Shown in pieces: positions 35,101 through 47,100 of a stretch of 64,000 nt of DNA. The DNA is from Symsagittifera roscoffensis (Eukaryota; Xenacoelomorpha; Acoela; Convolutidae): contig NC_087064.1 of assembly GCF_963678635.1 (NCBI RefSeq), positions 77,664,512-77,728,511 on the forward strand, written 5' to 3'. The position numbers and the translations under genes are program-made. Numbering within the stretch: the first letter of the stretch is position 1; each line of letters opens with the position of its first letter. Below the pieces are notes generated by a model, which was given only the letters and a program-made list of their open reading frames with translations, had not been told where the DNA came from and did no database searches.

Positions 35101-38100
35101 ACTTAAATTAACCATATCAAAATAAATTCTCTTCAGACTATTTTTTCTCGAAACTGGGACAACTATCACCAATTGAATGAAAATTTTCAGTATTTTTTGA
35201 CGAGTCTCATGTTTAAGGCGCAAGTTTCTTCCTTCTTTCAGTGGCGATTTTTTTCACTGGACGTTTTTGTTTTTCAGTTCGCACGGGGAAGTGTTAGGCA
35301 AGATCAGACGTGCAGATGGTGGCAGTATAGGAGCAGAGCGCCTGAGACAGCTCATCAAACTACTTCCCACCACCAAAGAGGTCAGTAAGGTTCAGTGGAC
35401 GCTCTTCTTCTGCTGGTAGATAAACACTGTTACTATGACTGCTTAAAGTGTCGCAAACACACTTGATCTTCATACATGACTTTTGTAAAACGACACATTA
35501 CGCCATAGAAGTTGATGCTTATGTGAGCTGGAAGATGGTATGTTACTGATTATGACTGAATGAAAATGAACTGCTCCAGTTAGAAAAATTGGAAAGGAAA
35601 TTGATTGGAAGATCAAACGCGACTTTTAGAATCAAAAGCAAATATAAAAATTTAAATTTTCCAGGGGATGAATTAATTATTGCTTCAATTTTTTCGTTCT
35701 GGGGTTTTTAACAATCTAAAATTGTTCTAAATGATCGACCTAATTTCGTTTCCTGATTTTTTGAAACAATTTTTTGAAGACTTTTTTATGACATTATCTG
35801 TAATTTTTTTATGCTCAGTAATTTGAAAACTTGATTTTCTCCCCTCTGATTCAGCTGGAGCTGCTGCGCAGTTACAGTGGAGACAAGAATAAACTGGACG
35901 ACGCGGAGAAGTTCCTCAAACTCCTAGTCAGTCTGCCACAGTTAGTACCTACGATAAAATAGAGATAAGTCAGTCTGTCAGAGTGAACTTTTTTTCATCC
36001 CCGAGGGAGTCAAAGAACCAACATACGTGCTGTTCGGTACCGCGACAACTCGCAAGAAAAGACAACTTGCTCTAAGTTTCGTATAAAGTCCTACCCTCTG
36101 TTGGCAAGCTCGCAACACGTTGGCGCGACCGCGGCGATGGGTATATTGCGAGTTGTCTTTTAATGCGAGTTGTCTTTTATTGCGACTTATCTTATCTTGC
36201 GAGTTGTCGCCTTACGGAGCTGTTCAGCTTTTTACAGAGAACTGTTTTTGTTTCCCTGCTTAGAAAAAGGGGTTACATGTAGTTTTTGGTTATTCTGTCT
36301 GGGCTGGGTAATAATGCTTCACTTTCAAGCAACTACCACAGAGCATGATTATCATCGAGCCACCAACAGTCCGACTTAGAGCCGGACGCTCAGTCACCTA
36401 ACCATCGCTCCTCTCTTAAGAATATTTTTACTTGAGTCTTACAGTTTTTGGAACAAATTGGTGTCTTTCTTCAGCTATGACCTGAGACTGGAGAGTATGC
36501 TGATCAAGGAGTCCTATGACGAGAAGTGTTCCACTATCCAGTCTGCAATCGATGCCCTCAAACTGGCTTCCCAAGGTCACTTAATAACTCCATCATTACT
36601 TATACAAAAAAGCAGGTGTTCAGTTTTTTTAATGCTGGTTTTGGATGATTTTTCGTTTTCGACGAATTGTCGCTTCGTAAAACATTTCTTAAGTCAAAAC
36701 TTTGTAATTAAAAAGCAATAGGTGGTCCAAATAGAGCAGTTATTGGATTTCAGAAAAAGTCATTCTCAAATTTGAATAAATTTTCACTTCTGCGTTATGC
36801 AGTGATGCCCATCTAAACTAAAAAATGCTTTTTTTTGAACAACCAAATAGATGAATTTTTGACTGAAGTTTAATTTTTTTGGAATTGTCTCTGAATTGAA
36901 TACAAATTTTGTTTTTGGCAATTCAAAGTTTCAATATTTTTGTGGCTTGGTGGCCTCAATTAATTTTTTTGAAATTTTTTGTGGCAATTTCAATTTTTGA
37001 GCAGCCCTAAAATACTATAATTCCTTCGAATTGGTCAACGAAAAAGAGATATTGAAAAATAGTACCATATCGAAAACTAGTACTTTCTAAAAACTTGGCA
37101 ACCAGAATTGAATAGGGGAGAGGGGGTTGCGACCACTTCTTGAGCCATTTTTTCACCATCTGTTTTTCATTGACTAAAAATGAAGAAAAAATAGAGTATG
37201 AGTGCTTATAACCGAAGAAATATATTTATTATCCAGAAACAAGGTCTATGCAAGGTAAATGGTTTTTATTTACACTTTCTTTCTTTGCGTAGCTTTCTCA
37301 TTTAATTAAATTGCATTTAAAAAGGAAAACTAAATGTATTTGAATTGTTTATTTGAATAGACATCACTAGTTTTTCGTTGGGTATTTCAGCGTATTACGC
37401 TCGAATTTTAGCCAAGCTCAGTAGAATTCTGGAAGCAGAATTCTGCAGAAACGCTTGAAAAAACTTTTGAAGTCGATTGTTGAATGAGACAATTTTGTAA
37501 AGAATGTGAAATAAAGTTGGTCGCTTAATTGTTTTATGTTGTGGTTTATTTCAGAGGTGATTGACAACAGGCCGCTGTGTGACCTCCTCTCAGTCATTCT
37601 CATCGTTGGCAACTTCCTCAACCAGGTGCGCTCTTTTTTTAAATTTTTGAAATCACACAAAATCACAACTAATTTTAAATTTATTATATATTATTGTTTT
37701 TTTAATTAACAACACATGTGCTCAAAGTTTTTGAATTCAAGAAACAAAATCCACAAAAATCAGATTATGGTCAAAATTTTAAATAATAAAACTAGAAAAG
37801 GGTCAAGTTAAATCAAGTTTTCAGCTCAAATAATTGCAACGAAATCATTAAAATTATGCAAGAAAAATATAAAATATTTTCGAAAATTTAAAATTTATTT
37901 AGTCTTTTTATTATGCTACCAGACGCTATGGAAGTAAGCCGAAAAACGATGGGCAATGAATAAATGCAACGCAAACTCAAAACTGATGAAGTTCGCCGAA
38001 AAAAATCAATTCAAATCGATTTATATTCGTTTTATTACCCCTAAAAACAAAAAACTGAAAGAAATGGATTTAAGCCGACTTAAAATCGATTTAAATCATT

Positions 38101-41100
38101 GATCCAAATCAATCTTAACCTTTTCTATTTTCTTTTCGTACTTTTTTCATACTAAACACAATCTGAATTAAACCTAAATATTTTTTTCAGATTAAAATCG
38201 ATCTTAATCCCTTTTTTGTCAGTGCTGGTAATGATATCAAAGAAACAATTAACACTTTCACGCTACAAAATCTTTGGTCAAATTTTTTCACAAACTAGGT
38301 CGAAGTCAAAGGTAAATTCATTTTGAAGCTGAAAAAAAATCTTATAAAATTACGAACGGTTCACTTTTGACATTCTAAAACCTTCGTTTCTTTCGGCTTA
38401 CTTTTACACCGGCGCTCTTGAACGCCCCAGAGCAAGTACATCAATTGGAGACAGAATTTTAAAACAATTTCTATTTCTCGATTTTATCTTTCTTTTGATC
38501 AGAAACGACCAAGTTGACTACATAGATGACAAAACTAAAAAACTTAAAATATTTCAACAGCAAATTCTTTTTGTATTTGATAAAATCCAGCCAATCAAAC
38601 TCCTTTGAATTGTTCAAAACACTTAAATATTTTTTAGCTATTGATCTCTGATCAGCTAATATCAATATAAAACTAACAAACTAACGCATTTCAGGCGTTC
38701 TACAATGTGAATATCCCCTCCCATGTATATCAGTAACTGGGTGATTGGTTTCAGGGCGGGTATGCTGGCAACGCCCTTGGGGTTAAACTGGAAAGTCTGA
38801 CACAAGTTCTGGACAGCAAAACAAACCACTACAGCAGGAAACTCAGACATGTTGTGGCGGAGGCTAGAATCTTATTTACAAAACAGATTTCAAAATAGTC
38901 TAATTTAGTACTAATTTCACCTGAGAAACCTCCGTTTTTACGATCATAGTCTTTCAAATTAGCTAAAAAATGGTTGCAAAAATTTATAATTTTCCGGTCA
39001 AACAAGTTCTTCTGATTTTTCTGAAGGGGTTAAGCGACAATTTATTATATAATTCATTGTTTCCTCATTTCTGAGCCCTGCTTTTATACTCCAACAATTT
39101 TGTTATCTTGACAGATGAAACGCCAAAACGTGAAGAAAAGCTTTCTTCATTGCACAGGAAATTGAGTTCGGTTTAAGACGGGGCTGACTTTGTTTACTTT
39201 CAGGAAGCCCTGAGGCGTAATGGTCAAATAAACAACTTGCGGTCAACCATGCCTTCGGTCTTCAAAGCAGCCAGGTTTGTACCAGTTAAGGTAGCTGCAG
39301 TTTCCCGTGATTGCAAAGAAGTCTAAATTGATTTGAAAGCTGTTGTCTCGTTTTCGCTGGAGAAACTTCTGGTAATGAGAAAATTTTTATCAGTAATTGA
39401 AACAGAAAAATCATGGTATGTGAGATTTGAAAACATGGATCAAAGAAACATCAATCGGGTTGACGTCCATACAAGAAAAATGCCTATCATACAATTTCGT
39501 ATAAGCAGTTTATTAAAAAATGCTTATCAAACTATTATCATAGAAGAAAATTACATGATAAGCATTTTTTCAATCGAATTTTTTCCTGATAAAAGTTATC
39601 TTAAAATGGTTCAAAACTCAAATAATAAGAAATTTTGGCAGTTTTTCTTACATGAGAGCAACTTTGGCAACAAATTATTCCAATGATTTTTCATGAAAAC
39701 TGTAGGATATCAATTTTTTCCATATATATTTTTAAAAAAAGATGAACGTTTTTTTTTGTTCTTTTTGATTGCAAACTCGCTTCTGTGCTCAGATGAAAAA
39801 TCTACCGAAAACTTTTTGCCTGCAATTATTTGTCTATAACGTAGTCCAGGCTGAGTTAAACTCACGTAAATATTTTTTGCATTATGAAAATTGGTGCTTA
39901 CTGTTTTTATATGCTACAATAAACCTATATCTATATCTCTTAAATTATAGGCAGACCACTGAATTTTTCCGAGGAGAAAGCTTCTAGCCATATTCAAAAA
40001 GTTACATTTTTTAAATATAATTCTCTGTGAAAGCGTATCAATTATTCACAAGGTAAAATAGCCACAAGCAGTTTATCTGCGCGATAACTGCCATAAAACC
40101 CTTACTTAGTGTGTTTGGACAAAACACAAATTTACAAAACAAAAACCAGAAAAATTTTGATGGAAAAAATGCTAGTCATACATTTTCATTGAATGGATAA
40201 ATGTTTATCGTAAAATATTTGTAATGAAAAGAATGGTGAAAAACGTGTTATGTAACTCGAGATTGACGGAAAAATACGAATTTAAAAGTTTCATTGCATG
40301 GGAAAACGATTATTTGCTATATTCGCACTATTTTTTGTTCTATGAAATGGTAGGAAATTTTTGTCAACCCGTGCACCCCATCTCTCAAATAAACCAAATT
40401 AGCATCCTAAGCCCTTGCTTTCAGTTTAAATTAAATTTGCTAAGTGTTGCGTGTAAAATTCTCTAATTTGAGGGCTGAAAATTTGTTTTCAGAACCAAGT
40501 TAGCATGCTTCCCCTAAACGGCTTGGGGTTTGTTAATTTGGTCCGAAATCATGATCTAAAAATGGTTAAGTATCCTCAAATTCTGGAGCTCTATAGCCGA
40601 TTTTTTTCAGTTCTAAAAGAAGGAGTTTCAATTACTATGTGCATTTTTGTCTGCGAGTGGAGAGGAGGGTTAAGGGGTAGAGTTTTTGGTCAAAATTTTC
40701 AAAGCTGCCAGTATCAAAAAGTGTGAAAACGTGTTTTATAATTGATTATATTTGTTTCCAAAGAGACAGATTATAAAAAAATTTTATTGACTATTATAGA
40801 TTTTTCTCATTTTTAGTGAGACTGGTACTAAAAACCAAAAAAGTAATCAATTATTGACGCTTGAATTTGGATGCAGGAAATAAAAAGATTTGAAGTTCCA
40901 CTTCTGAATAAACCTTATTAGAAGATTAGAAGACTCGCTTAAGTTTAAACCAAGGTTGCGATTATAGAAGAGATATCCTTTGTAACGAAACTTTTGGTGT
41001 ATGAAAACTTTTTGGAGGAAATCTCGCCTTTTTTGCAAAACTATTCCAATTTTATAAAAAATAATAATTTTTTAAACAGTTATTGATTGATGATTTTTGA

Positions 41101-44100
41101 AGCCAATGAATTACAAAAAAATATGTTTCAAATCAAGTTTGTAGGTGTAGGATTCAAAAAAATTTTGCTCAACTCTTACTTCTTTTTTCAAAGAAAAATT
41201 GTAGGATATCATTTTTTTTCCTTAAAAAAAGTGAAGATAAAAAAGCAAAATACGGCAGTAATGTTATAGGTATTCTTCTTTACCCTAGCTGTGAATCAAA
41301 ATCTTTTGTTTCAAAACTTTAACTATGCATGCGGGTTGTTTTTCAGTTTTTCCATTGGCAAGGGCCAACATAATGGATTGTTTACTGGTCAATAATTACG
41401 CTCAGACAAAATTGTTCCAAGAATTCGAACCAATGAACGAAAAATTGTTGCAATTTTCTGCGGCTATAAAAACCGCTGCATGCAAAAACAAAACTTTACT
41501 ACAATTTCAAATTTCGTGTTAATCGCAATTTTATGCCCTCTACTTTTTATGGCCCTTGGTTTTGTGATATTTAGTTCCTTGATTATATCCTTTGCAATGA
41601 CTGGAAACTGGAACCTGCCGGCTGTCTTCACTAACAAATCTTCTTTGTAGTTTTCTGGAGCCAAAAACTTTGCAGAAATATTTTGGATGTTTTAGCCACT
41701 CCTCGACATCCCGGGTTGACCTCCCAACAAAAAAAAAGTTCTCATTTATACCTTATTTAAACTTATGCAAAATGTATGACAAGCATTTTTTCCACTAGGT
41801 TTTTTTCAGAATTCTTCTAGGAGAGTTTTTAGGTATGCTCAATTGGGCTTATATCGGGTTTTTATTAAAGGAAAACACTTTGGTTACCAAAACATAATTT
41901 TTGTGAACAAAAAACGTTTATCATACTACTAGTATTCATGAAATTGTTGATAAACCTTTTTTCCATAAAAAAATACAAAATTGAGAAAGTTTCATGTTCT
42001 CATTTTACTTGCTAAACCAGTTTTATGAGCAAAAAATGTATCCGAAAAACCTTTTCTTGCATGCTCAGTTTTCTTTTTTGTTTATAATTAACGTAGTCCA
42101 CGCACAGTCTTCTTACATTGAAAATAATCAAGAGTCACAATGAAGAGTCTCTTTGAAGGCAGAGATGGTTTTTTTTCAATTTTAGATAATTACGTTTTCC
42201 CTAAATTGGTCCTACAACCAGGCTTCGGTTTTAACATCTGATTTTGTCGAAATAGAGACATCGTAGCCATATACAAAAGATGGCATTTTTGTTCTAATTT
42301 TGCGTCAAATTCAGTTGTGTAACTGACTTGGCACATACCAATACGCGGTTTTAATGCCGTTTAGCCTGTTATTTTCCTACTTTAAGAAAAAAGTTATTTT
42401 TATGTTTTAGGGCCAAACACAAATTCAAAGCGAAACACAAAAAATTTATACAGGAAAATTGCTTGGCATAAAATTCCATAGAATGGAAAAATGTAAATCA
42501 TACTATTCCAACGTATAAAATAAAATGATTATCATGCTTAATGCTAATCAATTTTCATACAGCTTTTTCTTACAGTTTTCTTAATCTTTGGAATTGTATG
42601 ATAAGCGTTTTTGTATGATATAGAATTGTATGATAAGCCAGGATATAATAACTCAAGAACATTTTTTTGAACGAAATCAAGCTCAGGCTTACAATAATGA
42701 TGGTTTTTTGTCAAAGAGAACACTTGGCTAATAATGCCAAACTGTTTTGTGATTGACAAGCAAACATCACGGCAGAGTGAAAATATTTTGACGCTGAATC
42801 CGCAAGAAGTCTTCTTTGATCTTCTCTGATACACTGCAATGGTGGACTCAAGAGGCAAATTGCTAAAACAAAGTTTTGACTCTTTTTTTTTCTAATTTTT
42901 TTCCGCTCAATTATGTGATGTTTTGGCTCGTTGGGAGTTCTGCGACACACTAAATGTGCCATTAAAATTTGTTAGAAGTATTTGTTTGCAGATTCCGCGA
43001 AAAATAGTGATAGTCATACACACATCAAACGGTGCTCAGACCTAAGGGGTCATACTGTGGCCTATTTACAATATAAAAAACCCAAGCCTGATTTTGAGTA
43101 TTTCTGTGGTCTCTTGTGTGGGTGATGATTTTTTAAAAAAATCAGGAAAAGTCTTAAAACTTGTTCACACTCAAATTTACGTGATTGCGTTTTCATTTAG
43201 AAAAAAGCCAAAATCTACTATCGAACAGCAAAAGTGTGAAAATCACAAAAAGCGTGATCGACTTCTTGTTTCAAAAATGGCGAATCAAATCTTTACCTGA
43301 TTATCTAGTCTTCTCAATCTGGATTGAAATTGTCAAAAAAGTGTCTATCATAAACTGTTCGGGGAATTCATTCAGCTATAAATTTTTCTTGGAAACTCGA
43401 ATACTGAGATTTTGTAAAAAAAAAAGTCAGTATTTTTTTTCCATTTGCTTGCCTTTATTGTCTCTGTTCCAACTGTCTCTTGACTATGTTTTTCGATTTT
43501 CATGTTCTTCTTCTGGCTGTAGTCCACTTTCCTCCACATTTGAATTTTAATATTTAAAAAACTCACTCTACGTTGTCATAATGTAATGAAATTTTGCTAG
43601 GTGAACAACGTAACTTTTGTGAACACATTTGTTCTTCATACTTTACATCGTAAAATCAAGCATGTATCCATGATAACACATAAGACAAATGAAAAAAATA
43701 AATTTGGGGGTAAAAGTTGAAAAAAGCTCTTCTTCTGAATTGAAATCATTGAAATATTAGTTAATTTGACTTTTTGTTTGAATTTGTTTTTTTTTTCAGA
43801 GTTTCTCACGCAAAATTTGACTTTATTTGATTTTGTTTTGCTGTATTTCAATCTAAATCATGTTGGCCAAAATAAGCGCTGTCGAATAACGCTTTGAAAA
43901 CTTCATGATTTTGATTACTCGATGTGTTTCATCTGTATGCTTTTTTATGGTCCGATTTCGATTTCTATCAGCTGCAAGTAAAAAAAATAATTGATCTGGA
44001 TAACTGAAATCAATATTTGGATGCATTGAATTGAAAATCATAACTCTATTGTACAGAAGAACGGTGGAATCCCTCATACGCGAAGGACCGAATGCGCGAA

Positions 44101-47100
44101 AATAAAAATCAGCCAATCAGATTTAAGTTATCTAAAATTTGCAAAGAAAGTAAACATTTCCATGGACTGGAGTATTGATATTGCCCGAATATAAAAACAG
44201 CAGAACTATGCAAAATTTTCAAATTGTCAGTGACCGCCGCAAAATTGGGACAAACTTTATATTTCAAGGGTTTCGTAATGAAAAAAGTAAAACATTGCTT
44301 CATTTAATTCATTTCAATTGAATGGCAATTGCTTCTTTTTAAAAATTGACTTTCGGCTAATTTTGTCTTCGGTCCTTGGCCTACAAAATTTTTTGCCCAT
44401 TCGGTCCTTCGCGCATGAGAATAGCCCCCCAGAAGAACAAGATAGCTCGTATCAGGTTCAAGACATAAATCGTTGACCGACCTTTGATCTCTGTAAATTA
44501 ATTTTTATATATTCCCTCCACATGCAATATCGTTAAGAAATTGCGAAACTTTACATGAAGAAGCGCCTTATTTGGATCAATGAGCTAAGCTGATGCTGAG
44601 TTCGAAAAACGAAAAATTACCACCGGTGAAAAGAGGGACAGTTTTATTCGAGGGGAGGGGGATACCGTTGAAAAAATTATCTTAAAAAATTGAAACCCAG
44701 ATCAGTATCTTTTATGTGGTGGGTGTTATTTAAAGAGTTTAAGAAAGGTTCTAACTTATAAAAGACTTGAAACATGCATGCAATTAGGTTTAAACAAACA
44801 TTTTTGGGGTAGAATCAAAACCTGTTCTGGGCTTCTCATATCTGGAACAAAAAATGATTCAGTTTTAATTCAATTATTGTCGAATTGAAACTCTTGACGC
44901 CACTTGACGCAAAAGTAACTCCTACAAATTGGGAAACGTTCATGGATCTACTTAACAATCCCCCCTTTTCAAGAAAGGGGGAGATTGTTTACTAGATTAC
45001 TTGTAGCTGATTTTCGACCAATCACAATCCACCAATCACAATTTGAATTTACATACAACGCTTTAGTGCGAACTTACTGTTTTTATTTACAGGGGTGGAG
45101 ATTTTTTAGTAGATACAACAGGGGGGGGGGGGGAGGGGGGGGGGATTGTTAAGTAGATCCACGTTCCTTAATCATTTTGCTTCTTAGAGGCAAATTGATT
45201 GATGTTCTGTCTTTCGATGAGTGCAATTTTATGTCAGCACTCGTTAATAATTACGATTAAAAATTCATTCCATTGCCGAGCTGACCGACCGACTTGGCTT
45301 TGCTTTTGTTCTAGAGAGAGTCTGGAAAACATATCGGAAGAGGTGGCTAGTATTTCAGAGAAGACAATCTCTGTGCTGGACAGGATATCAATGTCCACTT
45401 CATTTGTGAAGGAACAGTTCAGTGCCAGTTTACAGGTATGAAAAAAAAATTGTCCATTGGTATTAATTCAGACAAAAAGGTATCTGAACAGAAAAAGTGA
45501 TTTTTTAATTGACATTTCTAGAAATGGACACCTTCATATCAAATTTTTAAAGTTTAAGCTGTCATTTGTAAAACCACTCGCAAGAATAAAAATTACTTTA
45601 ATATTTTATGACTTTTTATCTCTTATGACTTTAATTTAGAATGCCCCATTAAAACTCCATAGAGAAGTTGTTTTTGATAAAACGTTCACCATCTCACGCT
45701 CTGGTGTTTTTTATCACGCTATCTGTTTTTGGCCAGATAGGAATTTGTAACCATTTTGTGTAAAATTAAACCTGTCCTACTAGGGAAAAGCTGGTGAACA
45801 CGAGGCTAAGCTGAGATTAAATTAGTTCCAGTCGGTTTAAGTAATGGTCTGATCAGTTGAACTTATCAGGGTAAAAATATTTGATCATCTTATGGATCAT
45901 GATTGGGGTTATTATTGAATACTTTACACAATTTACTCTAGTTTCATGGGAAATAATCGATTATAATGGATTATGTAATGGCAAAAAACTATAATCGATT
46001 TTCATGAACCATCCAACCATGAAAATGGATTTTTAGGGGATTATAATCGATTATTTACCATATTTAAAAATCCGTTCAAATCGATTATTTTGACAATATA
46101 ATCGATTTTTTCTAGGCCAAAAAATCCATAAAAACAGATTTTTTTCTGCAGAAAACTGTTTGCAGCTATTTTAACTCTTGTAAACGCTTGGCTGAGAACT
46201 TTGCACAATTATATTTCATAAATATTCCGCAGACATCATAATGCTAGAAAGTCAAAAATCATGCATGAATATGTAACTGAAAACATGGTTTTTTTTTATG
46301 ATTTTCATTTTTCCTTTCTTTTCTCCTGGTGAGAAACATGTTGTATTTTATTTAATCGAAAATTGGAAGTTCTAAATTCGAAGACAATCAAATTAAATGT
46401 TCCGAAATTTGGCATAAAAAGAGTTTTTGGCAGCCATGATTTTTTCTCCAGACAACTTTCGATGGTCAAGATATAAAGTTTCGACAATTATTTTATAATT
46501 TATCAGCAAATTAATCAATGCCCTTGCCTAGAACACTACTTTTTTTCGTAATTCGGCCATTTTTAGCTGGCGAATGAGGTTATTTGTTTGATGTGATAAT
46601 GTGTTTTGCGCACTGACTACTGGGGTCATAAAATTTTGGGCTACCCGCACACCAACCGGCTGCCATTGTTTGGCATAAGCTGTCATTTGTTCCGAGTTGT
46701 TCCTGTAACTTTAGTTTTGATAGTCCAACCATGGTTTTTGATTTGGGCGCTAATGGTGCTAACATCAGCAGAGGCTCATTCGGGACAACCCTAACCCTTT
46801 TTTTAGGAAATGAAGCGCACTTGTGATATGTGGCTCGGGGAGATAGAGGAGTTGCGGATGAGAGAGAGGGAGGTGCTGGACTATTTCTGCGAGGGGGGAG
46901 GGGTTGGGGGCACAGCTTCCAGACTGGAACACATTCTGGTCAACATCGACTCCATCATAGACAAAATCGAAACATCAATCAAGGTCAGATTCACATATGA
47001 TACTTGGGACCTGTCCGCAGCAGTTTGGGACCTGTTCGAGAGAAAAAATCTATGTAGTAATTACCTGCCTCAAAAGATGAACATCAACATTTTCTAGTTT

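Larger units (their letters stand above)
39275..45314 (+). other. Largest formin intron (about 6 kb)
   Basis: The intron holds a dispersed repeat with TGATAAGCATTTTT / CATGATAA words (near 39520, 40180, 41770, 41940, 42480 and 42600), family-B repeat copy 3 (43100-43530), a G/C-tract MITE-like element (44943-45161), and a possible diverged relative near 40490-40560. No gene is visible in it. Confidence 0.7.

Noticed and set aside
43853-44303. Minus-strand frames of 60-90 codons in the large formin intron
   Set aside because: No motif, no conserved start, surrounded by repeats.
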